From positions 1-64,000 of the forward strand of contig JAWKTI010000003.1 of the NCBI GenBank assembly GCA_041399155.1: a stretch of 64,000 bases of DNA, given 5' to 3'. Positions 57,130-64,000 of this stretch are shown piece after piece; positions within the stretch are counted from its first letter, which is position 1, and each line of letters opens with the position of its first letter. Source of the stretch: Zavarzinella sp. Lineage in GTDB: Bacteria > Planctomycetota > Planctomycetia > Gemmatales > Gemmataceae. A model generated the notes under the pieces. It was not told where the DNA came from and searched no databases. It saw nothing but the letters and a program-made list of their open reading frames with translations. Position numbers and translations under genes: made by a program.

Positions 57130-57870
57130 ATGCGTTTGCTTGCGTCGGTGCAGTTAGCCATTGCGACACTTATGTTGACTGGCTGCATCTCTGGTGGTGG
57201 TTTATCTTTTTTTCCAGATCGCTTCCCACTTGGTGAAAAAGCAATTGCTCAGCGTGAATGCCAGAATATCGATTATCCCCGCGAACATTACAAAGCCTGG
57301 TTGACCACCTACATCCTGGAGCCGGGCGATGGGTTGTTGATTCTACCCGTCGATATTGATTCGAACGTACGTATCTCTGCCGACCACACCATTGGGCCAG
57401 ACGGCAAAATCGACCTCGGAAAATATAACATGGTGGTTGCTGCAGGCAAAACAGTTCACCAGCTTGAAGAAGAAATCCGTGCGATTGTGAAAACCGCCTA
57501 CCAGAAAGAAAAAGGCAAGGAAAATGAAGACCCTGGCTTTATCGATGTGCGTGTTGTGAACAGACTGGGTGCCGTTTACTATGTGCAGGGCGAAGTAACC
57601 ACTCCTGGAAAATACACCTTAAATGGTAACGAAACCGTACTTGACGGTTTAATTAATGCTGGTGGGCTGACAGATCGTTCCTCCTGGCGAGATATCATTC
57701 TGGTGCGGCCGGCAGGTGATGGCCCCGGCCAGGTAATGCAAATCGACTATGGCGAAATCGTCCGTCTAGGTGCTGGTGCCAGTAATTACCAGCTTCGCCC
57801 AGGCGATCGGATCTATGTGGGTTCTCGAAGTATGCTGGATTCCTTCTTCAACTTTGATCGCTGGCGATAA
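57130..57870 (+). CDS. polysaccharide biosynthesis/export lipoprotein (Wza-like)
   Basis: The 246-residue protein starts MRLLASVQLAIATLMLTGC with the lipobox LTGC, so it is an outer-membrane lipoprotein. It carries a poly_export domain near residues 60-165 (LEPGDGLLILPVDID...ISADHTIGPDGKIDLGKYNMVVAAGKTV...) and SLBB-like repeats (VQGEVTTPGKYTLNGNETVLDGLINAGGL and YQLRPGDRIYVGSRS). Wza-type proteins form the outer-membrane channel for capsule or exopolysaccharide. No transporter or glycosyltransferase genes are adjacent. The upstream PilZ gene offers a possible c-di-GMP link. ATG 57130 is preferred to upstream starts because it places the signal peptide at the N-terminus. Confidence 0.87.
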   Translation: MRLLASVQLAIATLMLTGCISGGGLSFFPDRFPLGEKAIAQRECQNIDYPREHYKAWLTTYILEPGDGLLILPVDIDSNVRISADHTIGPDGKIDLGKYNMVVAAGKTVHQLEEEIRAIVKTAYQKEKGKENEDPGFIDVRVVNRLGAVYYVQGEVTTPGKYTLNGNETVLDGLINAGGLTDRSSWRDIILVRPAGDGPGQVMQIDYGEIVRLGAGASNYQLRPGDRIYVGSRSMLDSFFNFDRWR

Positions 57871-57879
57871 CAATCGAAC

Positions 57880-59283
57880 CTAACCAGCTTCATTAATCTT
57901 CAGCCTGGTAAAGATTGCCATTTGGCTGGGTGCTCCCACCCGTTCATCTTCAGGGCCAATCGGATGTATCTCGCTGGTGTAACCGAATTGCTCCGATACA
58001 CGATTCACCCACTGTTCGAATTCCCCGCGAGTCCATTCAAATCGGTGGTCTGTGTGCCTCAGTTTGCCTTCCGGTAACTGTTGATACAGTTGGTTGTATT
58101 CTCGGTTGGGTGTGGTTATCAGCACATGGCGTGGTGCTGTCATGCGAAATGTCACTGCTTCAAATGCCCCCACCTGAGTAGGTTCCAGGTGCTCAATTAC
58201 TTCGACAGCAACTAAGGCATCGTACCCCTGCAAACGCTCGTCGCAAAACGTGGCACTTCCCTGCAATAACTGCAGGCGATTCGCTTCACTTCGCACCAGA
58301 TGCCGACATCGTTTTTGGGCAATGGTCAGTGCTCGAACCGAATAATCAACACCCACTACTTCAGTAATCTGTGGGAGTGCCAACAGGCGTTTCAATAACT
58401 TCCCTTCCCCACAGCCCATGTCGACTAATCGTTGAATGCCCAGTCGCTGTAGATGGTGCGTAATCGTATCCAGGCGAAGATCGTGCAGATACAATTTATC
58501 TTTCTGCACTTCTGCAGGAGCGTCCTGACGTTCCTCGGTGCCTTCTTCAGACTCAGAAGATTCGATTGCGGCATTTACCAAACGTGTGTGGTTACCCAGG
58601 TAACGCCGCACGATCTGTTCGTAGTGGGGATGATTTTCCAGCCAGCCTGCACCGTGACGCTTGATCTTGTCGATCTCGTCTTCGCCAATCCAATAGTGCT
58701 TCCGCACATCCAGTACGGGAATCAGAATATACAAATGACTAAGCAGTTCCCGAACAGTCGTCACTGCACGCATCGTAATGGAAACATACGGCGACACCCC
58801 ATATTCCGGGTGGTTATCGTCCATCAGATGCTGCACCAATTCCAGTTCATAACCCAGTGGAGCAAACAATTCATGGACACGGTCTGGTCCACCTCGACAT
58901 GGTACCGTGGATAGCTTTGCTTCCAGTCTGAATGGTTGTTCCACCAGCTCTGGGCGTTGTTTACACTGGCCGTTCAGAGCAGAACCCAGCACCTGAGCAA
59001 TCGCCACGCTCATCAGTGATGAACTGACATAAGGGCGATCATTGACGTAGTTTTCAAAGACCTCCTTACCTACTGGATTTTCCCGGAACATATTCACCAG
59101 TAAAATCGGGTCGATATCCAGCACCAGGTGGGCAGTAATCTGAGTTGCCGTCTGGTTGCTGAAAAACAGGTGGGCAAGCACCGCCCGGGAAACTTGAAAC
59201 TGTTGGACGCGGGCGGGGTGTTTTTGCAGCAGATATCCCAGGTCGCCCGGATTATCCATATGTACGGTAATGGTCAGGTGCAT
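57880..59283 (-). CDS. hen1: 3'-terminal RNA ribose 2'-O-methyltransferase Hen1
   Basis: The 467-residue protein has the bacterial Hen1 layout. The N-terminal domain (MHLTITVHMDNPGDLGYLLQKHP, FENYVNDRPYVSSSLMSVAIAQVLG, and LPCRGG-like STVPCRGGPDRVHELFAPLGYE) activates the enzyme. The C-terminal methyltransferase (residues 265-460) has VDMGCGEGKLLKRLL (AdoMet site) and VVAVEVIEHLEP followed by a downstream histidine (LRHTDHRFEWTRGEF), the Mn-binding E..EH..H set. It methylates the 3'-terminal ribose of RNAs repaired after ribotoxin cleavage. It normally neighbours Pnkp, the kinase-phosphatase-ligase partner; none is seen adjacent here or elsewhere in the window. The gene reaches within ten bases of the export lipoprotein gene's stop, convergently. 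Confidence 0.93.
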   Translation of the reverse strand: MHLTITVHMDNPGDLGYLLQKHPARVQQFQVSRAVLAHLFFSNQTATQITAHLVLDIDPILLVNMFRENPVGKEVFENYVNDRPYVSSSLMSVAIAQVLGSALNGQCKQRPELVEQPFRLEAKLSTVPCRGGPDRVHELFAPLGYELELVQHLMDDNHPEYGVSPYVSITMRAVTTVRELLSHLYILIPVLDVRKHYWIGEDEIDKIKRHGAGWLENHPHYEQIVRRYLGNHTRLVNAAIESSESEEGTEERQDAPAEVQKDKLYLHDLRLDTITHHLQRLGIQRLVDMGCGEGKLLKRLLALPQITEVVGVDYSVRALTIAQKRCRHLVRSEANRLQLLQGSATFCDERLQGYDALVAVEVIEHLEPTQVGAFEAVTFRMTAPRHVLITTPNREYNQLYQQLPEGKLRHTDHRFEWTRGEFEQWVNRVSEQFGYTSEIHPIGPEDERVGAPSQMAIFTRLKINEAG

Positions 59284-59770
59284 CTTTTCTCTTCCATTTC
59301 ATTACTTCCGGTTGAGCAGGCTGTTACAAGGACGTCAAACGTTGCCAGTTGTTCGCTTGCACCAAGGTTTCAGAATCCTTGATGGTGGATTCAGGAAATA
59401 AACATGTAATTTATTTCACATATAATATATATCCACGAACACCCACAAATGCTCCAGAATTTTTCACAAAATTAGAAAAAGGTGGGAAAAAGCGTGAAAT
59501 GGCGGAGAAAAAAATGAAAATTAACTCATCAATTTAGAACTTCTTTTCGCAGTAATTTGGCAATTACAGGCAAATTGCAACGATTTTGCATTTTGATCCG
59601 CTTCAAAGCAGATCGCCCATCTCATTCGCATTGGAGAACGGAAATTGCAGCAACCGATGGAAAAAGTCAACTACCAAAAAAGTGGGCTGGTAAATTTCGG
59701 ATTGGTAGTTATTACAATCCTGCTTCCGTGGTAAGAACCCTTGAAAAGCTTCCCCCACCTACCGTGCCGC
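59284..59770. other. 487-base intergenic region
   Basis: Between the divergent Hen1 and peptidase genes. It is AT-rich with a TATAAT-containing stretch (cacatataatatatatcc near 59415-59435) that could be a -10 element, but no matching -35 is clear. Short frames here lack SD and family resemblance. No RNA structure or repeat was recognised. Confidence 0.4.
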
Positions 59771-60631
59771 ATGTTCACCTTCGCTTTGATGGTGATCGTG
59801 GGATGCTCATTTGGCTGTTCGAACAACAAATGGTCAAAAAATGGTGCAGACCAGCGGATTGAAGCCCCCACATTTCGTGGCAGTGTGCCAGATGAACCCG
59901 GCAAAGCAGGTGCCCTGCGTGCCTCGCAATTTATCTTCCACAGCGACGTACCAATCAATCCTAACTCCCCACTGATTCAGGAGTTAAGCGAATTACGCGA
60001 ACAGGTTTTCCGAGAATTACGCCTGCCACCTTCGAATAATCTGGTGAATATCTATCTGTTCAGCGATCGGGCGGGATACGAAAATTACATGTCCCACCAT
60101 TACAATGGTTATCCACTACGGCGGGCGTTTTTTGTGAAGAAAAAACGCACTGCAGGTGCGGATCCAGAGTTGATGGTGTATGTTTACCACAGCGAAAAGA
60201 TTCGGCAGGATCTGCGACACGAAGTCACCCACGCACTGCTGCACAGCACGCTCAAATCGGTGCCCATCTGGCTGGATGAGGGACTGGCAGAATATTACGA
60301 ACTACCCGATGCCGCCCACGGTAACAATGTGAACCACCTGTTTGAATTGGCCCACCAGCAGGCGGGTGCGAATCTGCCGGAACTGGAATCGCTCAGCACC
60401 GTCGACCAGATGGGGCGATTACAGTACCAGCAATCGTGGGCCTGGGTACACTGGATGCTGCGTGGCAATGAAAAAGCCAAAAATATCCTGCTGAGTTACC
60501 TGCGAGAGTTCCAGGATGAAGATTTTAATGGCCAGTTGTGGCCACGCCTGAAGACCCACGTGCCAGATGCGTTGCCCCACTTCCGCCAGCACATGACCCT
60601 GATGTACCAGTCCCAAACCGTCGGCCGGTAA
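59771..60631 (+). CDS. lipoprotein metallopeptidase-like protein (DUF1570/gluzincin)
   Basis: The 286-residue protein begins MFTFALMVIVGCSFGCSNN, with the lipobox IVGC, so it is probably a lipoprotein; ATG 59771 is preferred to an upstream TTG. Residues 145-175 contain LRHEVTHALLHSTLKSVPIWLDEGLAEYYE. The HExxH plus downstream Glu in a WxxEGxAEY context is the zinc-binding arrangement of gluzincin peptidases and of DUF1570. A tetratricopeptide-like helical end follows (YQQSWAWVHWMLRGNEKAKNILLSYL). Proteolysis of an envelope target is inferred. The gene stands alone; 250 bases without a gene separate it from the next. Confidence 0.85.
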   Translation: MFTFALMVIVGCSFGCSNNKWSKNGADQRIEAPTFRGSVPDEPGKAGALRASQFIFHSDVPINPNSPLIQELSELREQVFRELRLPPSNNLVNIYLFSDRAGYENYMSHHYNGYPLRRAFFVKKKRTAGADPELMVYVYHSEKIRQDLRHEVTHALLHSTLKSVPIWLDEGLAEYYELPDAAHGNNVNHLFELAHQQAGANLPELESLSTVDQMGRLQYQQSWAWVHWMLRGNEKAKNILLSYLREFQDEDFNGQLWPRLKTHVPDALPHFRQHMTLMYQSQTVGR

Positions 60632-60879
60632 GTGCTTGTTCAGATACGAATTCGTACTCGCCTAAGAATCTATTGAAAAAATTATTGAACTTTGTTCATA
60701 ATCTTGAAACAAAAAATCCTTTAACAATCCACCGGGTTAAAGATCCAGAAAAAATTGCAATTCACAATAATTCTCAATTGAAATTGAGACAATATCGCTC
60801 GCAATGGCATTTGAACATATTTTAATTTCATAAGCACATGCTTCCGAGGCACACTGTGTAGCATAGTATTAAATTAGCT

Positions 60880-61974
60880 CTATTCAGCGTACTCCACAAA
60901 CTCGTCTAGCACGGAATCGGTTGTGTGAGACAAGTATTGCAAATCTACAAGTTCACGCACACTACCATACGACAAATATGTGCATCGTTCAGACAGCGGC
61001 GAATGTTCGAGCAGAGAAAATACAGGGCGAGTAATTTCTTGGAATACTTTGTCGCGTCTTGATTCAGGTGCGACTATATGAAGTGACACGTTAATATTTG
61101 GCAACAACGCGCATAAATCCGCCATACGTAGTAGTCCTGAATAAATAGCAGTAGTGTGTTCAACCTCGAAAGCGCGAGTGATAGAACGACCTTTTAGCCA
61201 GAGGACATCGATTCGCTTGACTGTATCAAGCGTCGTCTCATCATAATTCAACGGTAGGCGATCCAGCAGCACACCTGTTTGGGGTTTCCAATGTTCGGCA
61301 ACACGTGATCGATCACCGGCAGGAAGCCAAATTTTTAGTCCCATTGCTTCACCGATTCGGCAAAGATCTGCCTGGACGCGAATGGACTCGCGATCAGTTG
61401 TAGTTTGGGCAACTTCTTCAGTTTCTAAGTTGTCATCGGGAACAGTGACAACTACGGAACCTTCAGGACGCTGGATACGCCGTTTGAGAGCGCGTTCATA
61501 ATGTTCAAGGTCAACGTCGAATGGGAGTTTCTCCTTAGCTTGCCGAATCAGAAGTTCATTCAGAAATTGACCATCTTGAACGTCAAGTTTCTGCAGACTT
61601 CTGCGTAGGGGGCCGAGCCAATATCCACCATCTTCGACGTTCCGCGTGAACGTGAGCCGAGAAAAGACACTGTCATCCTGGATAGGTATGGTTTGTTCAA
61701 GTGGAAGCCAAACGGTGGGTGACACTTTGAATCGGATGATGAAAGGATCATCTTCAGGCAAGAATAGTGGTGTCTTATCGACAAAAGGGCCTTCAAGCAC
61801 TTCCAGAACACCAATCCAACGTGACATACGAACCATGTAGCAGACAAACTTGTCTCCAATACGAACACGTTCAGCCATGCCACGTTGTGTCTCGCGAAAC
61901 CCAGATACCATCCTATCTGATTGAGTGAAGGCTTCATAAGTTTCGGGAGTGAATAAATCGGTCCAGTAGTTCAT
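60880..61974 (-). CDS. EVE domain fused to PD-(D/E)XK-like nuclease (possible modification-dependent restriction)
   Basis: The 364-residue protein has an N-terminal EVE/PUA-like domain (residues 1-130): NYWTDLFTPETYEAF, VRIGDKFVCYMVRMSRWIGVLEVLEGP and FKVSPTVWLPLE. EVE domains read modified bases such as 5-methyl- or 5-hydroxymethylcytosine and are often fused to restriction nucleases. The C-terminal part has KRIDVLWLKGRSITRAFEVEHTTAIYSGLLRMADL near residues 255-290. The Asp and the E-V-E pair separated by a strand fit the D...ExK-type catalytic core of PD-(D/E)XK folds, with Glu at the usual Lys position. A type IV-like enzyme against modified DNA is my inference. It lies at the start of an accessory region. 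Confidence 0.75.
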   Translation of the reverse strand: MNYWTDLFTPETYEAFTQSDRMVSGFRETQRGMAERVRIGDKFVCYMVRMSRWIGVLEVLEGPFVDKTPLFLPEDDPFIIRFKVSPTVWLPLEQTIPIQDDSVFSRLTFTRNVEDGGYWLGPLRRSLQKLDVQDGQFLNELLIRQAKEKLPFDVDLEHYERALKRRIQRPEGSVVVTVPDDNLETEEVAQTTTDRESIRVQADLCRIGEAMGLKIWLPAGDRSRVAEHWKPQTGVLLDRLPLNYDETTLDTVKRIDVLWLKGRSITRAFEVEHTTAIYSGLLRMADLCALLPNINVSLHIVAPESRRDKVFQEITRPVFSLLEHSPLSERCTYLSYGSVRELVDLQYLSHTTDSVLDEFVEYAE

Positions 61975-62016
61975 GCAGCCTCAATTGATAGCGGTGTTAA
62001 TTTCCATGTTAGTAAT

Positions 62017-62123
62017 TCGCGATTGAGCAGAGTTGCGGATTGAATAAAAGCGATTCCTGCTCCAATCGCTCACCTTTAGCCGTCAACTTTAGTTTATCCT
62101 GGATCGCAAATCTGTTAAGCCTG
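62017..62123 (-). repeat. cassette-like repeat A (after the DUF3052 gene)
   Basis: This segment follows the DUF3052 stop on the minus strand. It combines GCTTAAC, a block GATAAACTAAAGTTGACGGC, and a hairpin made of gcgattcctgctccaatcgc at 62050-62069 and an inverted partner at 62020-62037. The 20-base word recurs identically at 63368-63387, and the left block recurs with changes at 62671-62716. The arrangement resembles attC recombination sites of integron cassettes, although core sites match only partly. Confidence 0.55.
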
Positions 62124-62573
62124 CTTTTTTCGCTTTGCGTTAACATTGGGTTTGGCCACAATGGTCCCTCTCAATTCCTTGCGTACGACCAACTTGAGGG
62201 CAGACCAGACCTCTGAAACGGCACAGACCTTGATGTCCACAAAACCAAGTGGAAGTGCCACATCTCGGATGACATTTTCCGTAATAGTCGTTGGTACTTT
62301 GGATGACTTCTTCGGCCATGAGATCCAAACAGGAACCGTGTCTGCCAGTTCTTCGAGCAGTTGTTTCAACAGAGATTCGAGGTCGAGACGTTCAGTGACA
62401 AAGGCATGTACAAGTGTTGTATCAGTGTTCGGCTCGGACTGAATCACGCTGTCTGGTGGCAACTCGCCAAGTAGCGACTCGTACTCTTTGGGTTTACCTA
62501 ACACTGCGAGCTGCGTTCCTGGCCCAATGCCAAGTTTCTTAAGTAAGGGTGTCCCTGAATAACCGACTGGCAT
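62115..62573 (-). CDS. DUF3052 family protein
   Basis: The 152-residue protein begins PVGYSGTPLLKKLGIGPG and continues with TLVHAFVTERLDLESLLKQL and VPVWISWPKKSSKVPTTITENVIRDVALPLGFVDIKVCAVSEVWSALKLVVRKE, which is the DUF3052 pattern. The family is common in actinobacteria and other phyla and has no assigned activity. The start has a perfect AGGAGG six bases before ATG. Upstream is GC-rich sequence with small palindromes. The stop lies within repeat A (TAA in GCTTAACA). The gene sits in an array of small unrelated genes with similar spacer repeats, so it may be a mobile cassette. Confidence 0.82.
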   Translation of the reverse strand: MPVGYSGTPLLKKLGIGPGTQLAVLGKPKEYESLLGELPPDSVIQSEPNTDTTLVHAFVTERLDLESLLKQLLEELADTVPVWISWPKKSSKVPTTITENVIRDVALPLGFVDIKVCAVSEVWSALKLVVRKELRGTIVAKPNVNAKRKKQA

Positions 62574-62639
62574 GGTGCCTCCTGTGCGGACTGGTGCGGT
62601 CCGGGATTAAGTATAGCGTGGAGTGCTTACAATGCGACC

Positions 62640-62716
62640 CGGACCAATAACAGGTTAGGCGCCTGCGGCCGTAAAACTTAGTTTATGCTCAATCGCGGAC
62701 CCGTTAATCCGGCCTG
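62640..62716 (-). repeat. cassette-like repeat B (after the 184-aa gene)
   Basis: On the minus strand GATTAACGGGTCCGCGATTG, then ATAAACTAAGTTTTACGGCC, CGCAGGCGCCTAAC. The first two thirds align with repeat A (GCTTAACAGATTTGCGATCC, ATAAACTAAAGTTGACGGC). GCCTAAC at its far end is a perfect RYYYAAC core. Repeat B lacks the long hairpin arms of A and C, so it is either shorter or truncated. Confidence 0.45.
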
Positions 62717-62738
62717 TGGCTGGCTTTGCTCTGTAGTG

Positions 62739-63293
62739 CTACCCCAGATACCCCACCAAATAATCCCGAATGATGTCCTTCTCCTTCGTCGCGAGGTTGA
62801 TCCCAGCGGTGAAAGACACCACATCGCGTGTGTTTATCAACTTTAGCTCCTTGATAGTGAGTGGCTTGCCCCCGAAGGGATTAGCGATTTCCCTCGCCGG
62901 GACGTTGAGCGAACATTTTGGGTCTCTGGCCTCAATGGCCCCAACGGTTGTCGTGAGTGCGACGGGAAACGTGTCCTCCGCGATTGCGAAGTGATCACCC
63001 ATCTCGATGGTAATCGTTGCGGAGCGAGATCGACGCAGGATGGCCAGCAACTCACTTGCATACTCCGGGAGTTGTGAAAACTCCGGGAATAGTCCTTCAA
63101 AGAAGGGCAGCGCGGTAGTCAACCGTTTAACCGCTTCCGCCCGTTGGGATTCGATACAACCAGTCTTGATGCCACGGGCAACATCGTCTGCCGACGGCAG
63201 AGCCAACCAGAGTAAGGGAAGCCAAGTTTTCGCTTCGGAGACCGCCTTAGCTTTAGCTCCAGAACCAACATACAGAGAGGCACGGATCGACAT
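62739..63293 (-). CDS. hypothetical protein in small-gene array (184 aa)
   Basis: I do not recognise this family. The protein starts MSIRASLYVGSGAKAKAV and looks like a soluble cytoplasmic alpha/beta protein, with helices in SADDVARGIKTGCIESQRAEAVKRL and strands later (SATITIEMGDHFAIAEDTF, FPVALTTTVGAIEARD). The C-terminal part (NTRDVVSFTAGINLATKEKDIIRDYLVGYLG) is well formed. It has higher GC than the neighbouring 140-residue gene, consistent with separate origins. It is followed by repeat B and preceded by repeat C on the minus strand. Confidence 0.65.
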   Translation of the reverse strand: MSIRASLYVGSGAKAKAVSEAKTWLPLLWLALPSADDVARGIKTGCIESQRAEAVKRLTTALPFFEGLFPEFSQLPEYASELLAILRRSRSATITIEMGDHFAIAEDTFPVALTTTVGAIEARDPKCSLNVPAREIANPFGGKPLTIKELKLINTRDVVSFTAGINLATKEKDIIRDYLVGYLG

Positions 63294-63330
63294 TTTCTAC
63301 ACCCAATGGAAGCCATATACGGCCGAACTA

Positions 63331-63443
63331 ATCCGCAACTGAGCAGAATCGCGAAAGTGAATACGAAGCGATTCCTGCTCCAATCGCACACTTTGAAGGC
63401 TATAGATATAAATAAAGATTTCAGCAAGTGTTATTTGTTAGGC
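63331..63443 (-). repeat. cassette-like repeat C (after the 140-aa gene)
   Basis: Minus strand: GCCTAACAA overlapping the gene's end, an AT-rich spacer, then gcgattggagcaggaatcgc, a loop, and gcgattctgctcagttgcg. The two arms pair imperfectly to form a long hairpin. The arm at 63368-63387 is identical to that in repeat A. GTTCGGC further on is one base from the GTTRRRY core expected at the other end of an attC site. Confidence 0.55.
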
Positions 63444-63853
63444 TGTAATTGGCTTAAAAAATATTCCATAGCCATCTTTTCTAATCCTGTACTTGAAGAA
63501 TATAATCGGTAAATTGTATTTAGTTCTTTTTCAGTGATCAATTGTAATACTTGCTCCAGAGGAAATTCTTTAAGTGAGTCAATTATTTCAAACCCAACCC
63601 TATCAGGTGCCTTGCAAATAAATTCTAGCAATAATGGCAAGGCCTTATTTGAATCACTAAAACCTAGCAGATTTGCAAATCTGAGCTGCCATTCGGGATT
63701 TGCTTGGTACCAGTTCTTGTGAAATCGATTCCAATCATCATCTTCAATATTTTTGCATGATTCTATGCAAACATCCAAGCCAATTTCTGACCAGAATAAA
63801 GGATTATCATGATGTAAATTAAGTACATGATTGATTTTATTAAATGTAAACAT
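63431..63853 (-). CDS. hypothetical protein in small-gene array, immunity-protein-like (140 aa)
   Basis: The 140-residue protein is AT-rich and helical throughout (WQLRFANLLGFSDSNKALPLLLEFICKAPDRVGFEIIDSLKEFPLEQVLQLI), suggesting two HEAT-like helical pairs, with an acidic N-terminus (IGLDVCIESCKNIEDDDW). Single-domain acidic helical proteins of this size are often contact-toxin immunity proteins, but I see no motif that proves it, and no toxin gene is adjacent. Its stop codon (TAA) lies inside the GCCTAACAAATAA start of repeat C. Composition differs from the flanking genes. Confidence 0.6.
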   Translation of the reverse strand: MFTFNKINHVLNLHHDNPLFWSEIGLDVCIESCKNIEDDDWNRFHKNWYQANPEWQLRFANLLGFSDSNKALPLLLEFICKAPDRVGFEIIDSLKEFPLEQVLQLITEKELNTIYRLYSSSTGLEKMAMEYFLSQLQPNK

Positions 63854-63904
63854 ACTTCAATTTAACTAAAACTTTTGCATCTCGAACACTTGCATACGCT
63901 GCGG

Positions 63905-63938
63905 CTATGGATTCGGGCCTGCGTGAGAATGACGGGGT
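63905..63938. repeat. REP-like palindromic sequence
   Basis: tatggattcgggcctgcgtg followed by agaatgacggggtg reads, on the other strand, CGTCATTCTCACGCAGGCCCGAATCCAT. This is very close to the widespread REP form CGTCATTCCCGCG-AGGCGGGAATCCA. The central GC-rich part can fold on itself. Only one copy is seen in the window. Confidence 0.5.
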
Positions 63939-64000
63939 GGGTATAAGCCATTGGTGTGAAGGTCTTGAACTGCTGGGAGGATTTGGCTAAGTTCTTTAAG

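Overview
The window looks like chromosomal DNA of a planctomycete. The evidence is a set of families typical of that phylum: a PSD1/planctomycete-cytochrome-C protein paired with a Tat-exported DUF1501 protein, three PVC-type membrane-bound dehydrogenase/heme-binding proteins, two neutral-ceramidase-like proteins, a YDRDYYRDD-type rhomboid and a DUF1570 lipoprotein. Genus cannot be read from the sequence. Base composition is moderate throughout, except for a conspicuously GC-rich block at about 0.64-2.7 kb.

Layout. (1) 1-3.1 kb: the 5' two thirds or more of a large minus-strand gene with an N-terminal HEPN-like motif, a NACHT/STAND NTPase core and C-terminal TPRs, running off the left edge. 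(2) 3.3-4.8 kb: a small unknown gene and a convergent orphan ParB-methyltransferase. A decayed copy of the small gene's 3' end lies on the other side of the methyltransferase. (3) 5.1-15.1 kb: a tightly coupled five-gene plus-strand operon: SNF2-like helicase with a degenerate phospholipase-D-like N-terminus, DUF4391 protein, type III Mod-like methyltransferase, RhuM protein, and type III Res helicase-nuclease. I read it as an extended type III restriction-modification-like defence system. (4) 15.3-21.0 kb: the mobility/replication module of an integrative element: an AT-hook-like protein, an excisionase-like HTH, a CHC2-TOPRIM-DUF3987 primase-helicase broken by three single-base frameshifts, an intergenic region with eight TGTCAT hexamers, and a tyrosine integrase with one frameshift whose 3' end reads through a tRNA-Ser(GGA) gene. 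The element probably sits at this tRNA and may carry the restriction operon as cargo. Its left end was not found.

(5) 21.1-60.6 kb: chromosome-like planctomycete genes, mostly secreted. They include an esterase, DUF1501 and PSD1 proteins, DedA, a three-gene ceramidase/dehydrogenase operon, a thioredoxin-like protein, an asparaginase-like Ntn hydrolase, and a 1698-residue protein joining ThuA, discoidin-like, SGNH, dehydrogenase, cupredoxin and cytochrome c modules. Further on are two FAD enzymes, an ECF sigma/anti-sigma pair, a 1190-residue dehydrogenase/cytochrome, a rhomboid lacking its catalytic serine, CutC, PilZ, a polysaccharide export lipoprotein, an RNA 2'-O-methyltransferase Hen1 with no Pnkp neighbour, and a lipoprotein metallopeptidase. 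The exported cytochrome/dehydrogenase proteins suggest outer-compartment oxidation of sugars or other polymers; substrates are unknown.

(6) 60.9-64.0 kb: a second accessory region of minus-strand genes: an EVE-PD-(D/E)XK-like nuclease, a DUF3052 protein and two unknown proteins. Related hairpin-forming repeats follow the stop codons of the last three, an arrangement resembling an integron cassette array. A REP-like palindrome lies at the right edge.

The best candidates for something new are the five-gene helicase/DUF4391/Mod/RhuM/Res operon, the HEPN-STAND-TPR gene, and the small-gene array with attC-like repeats.
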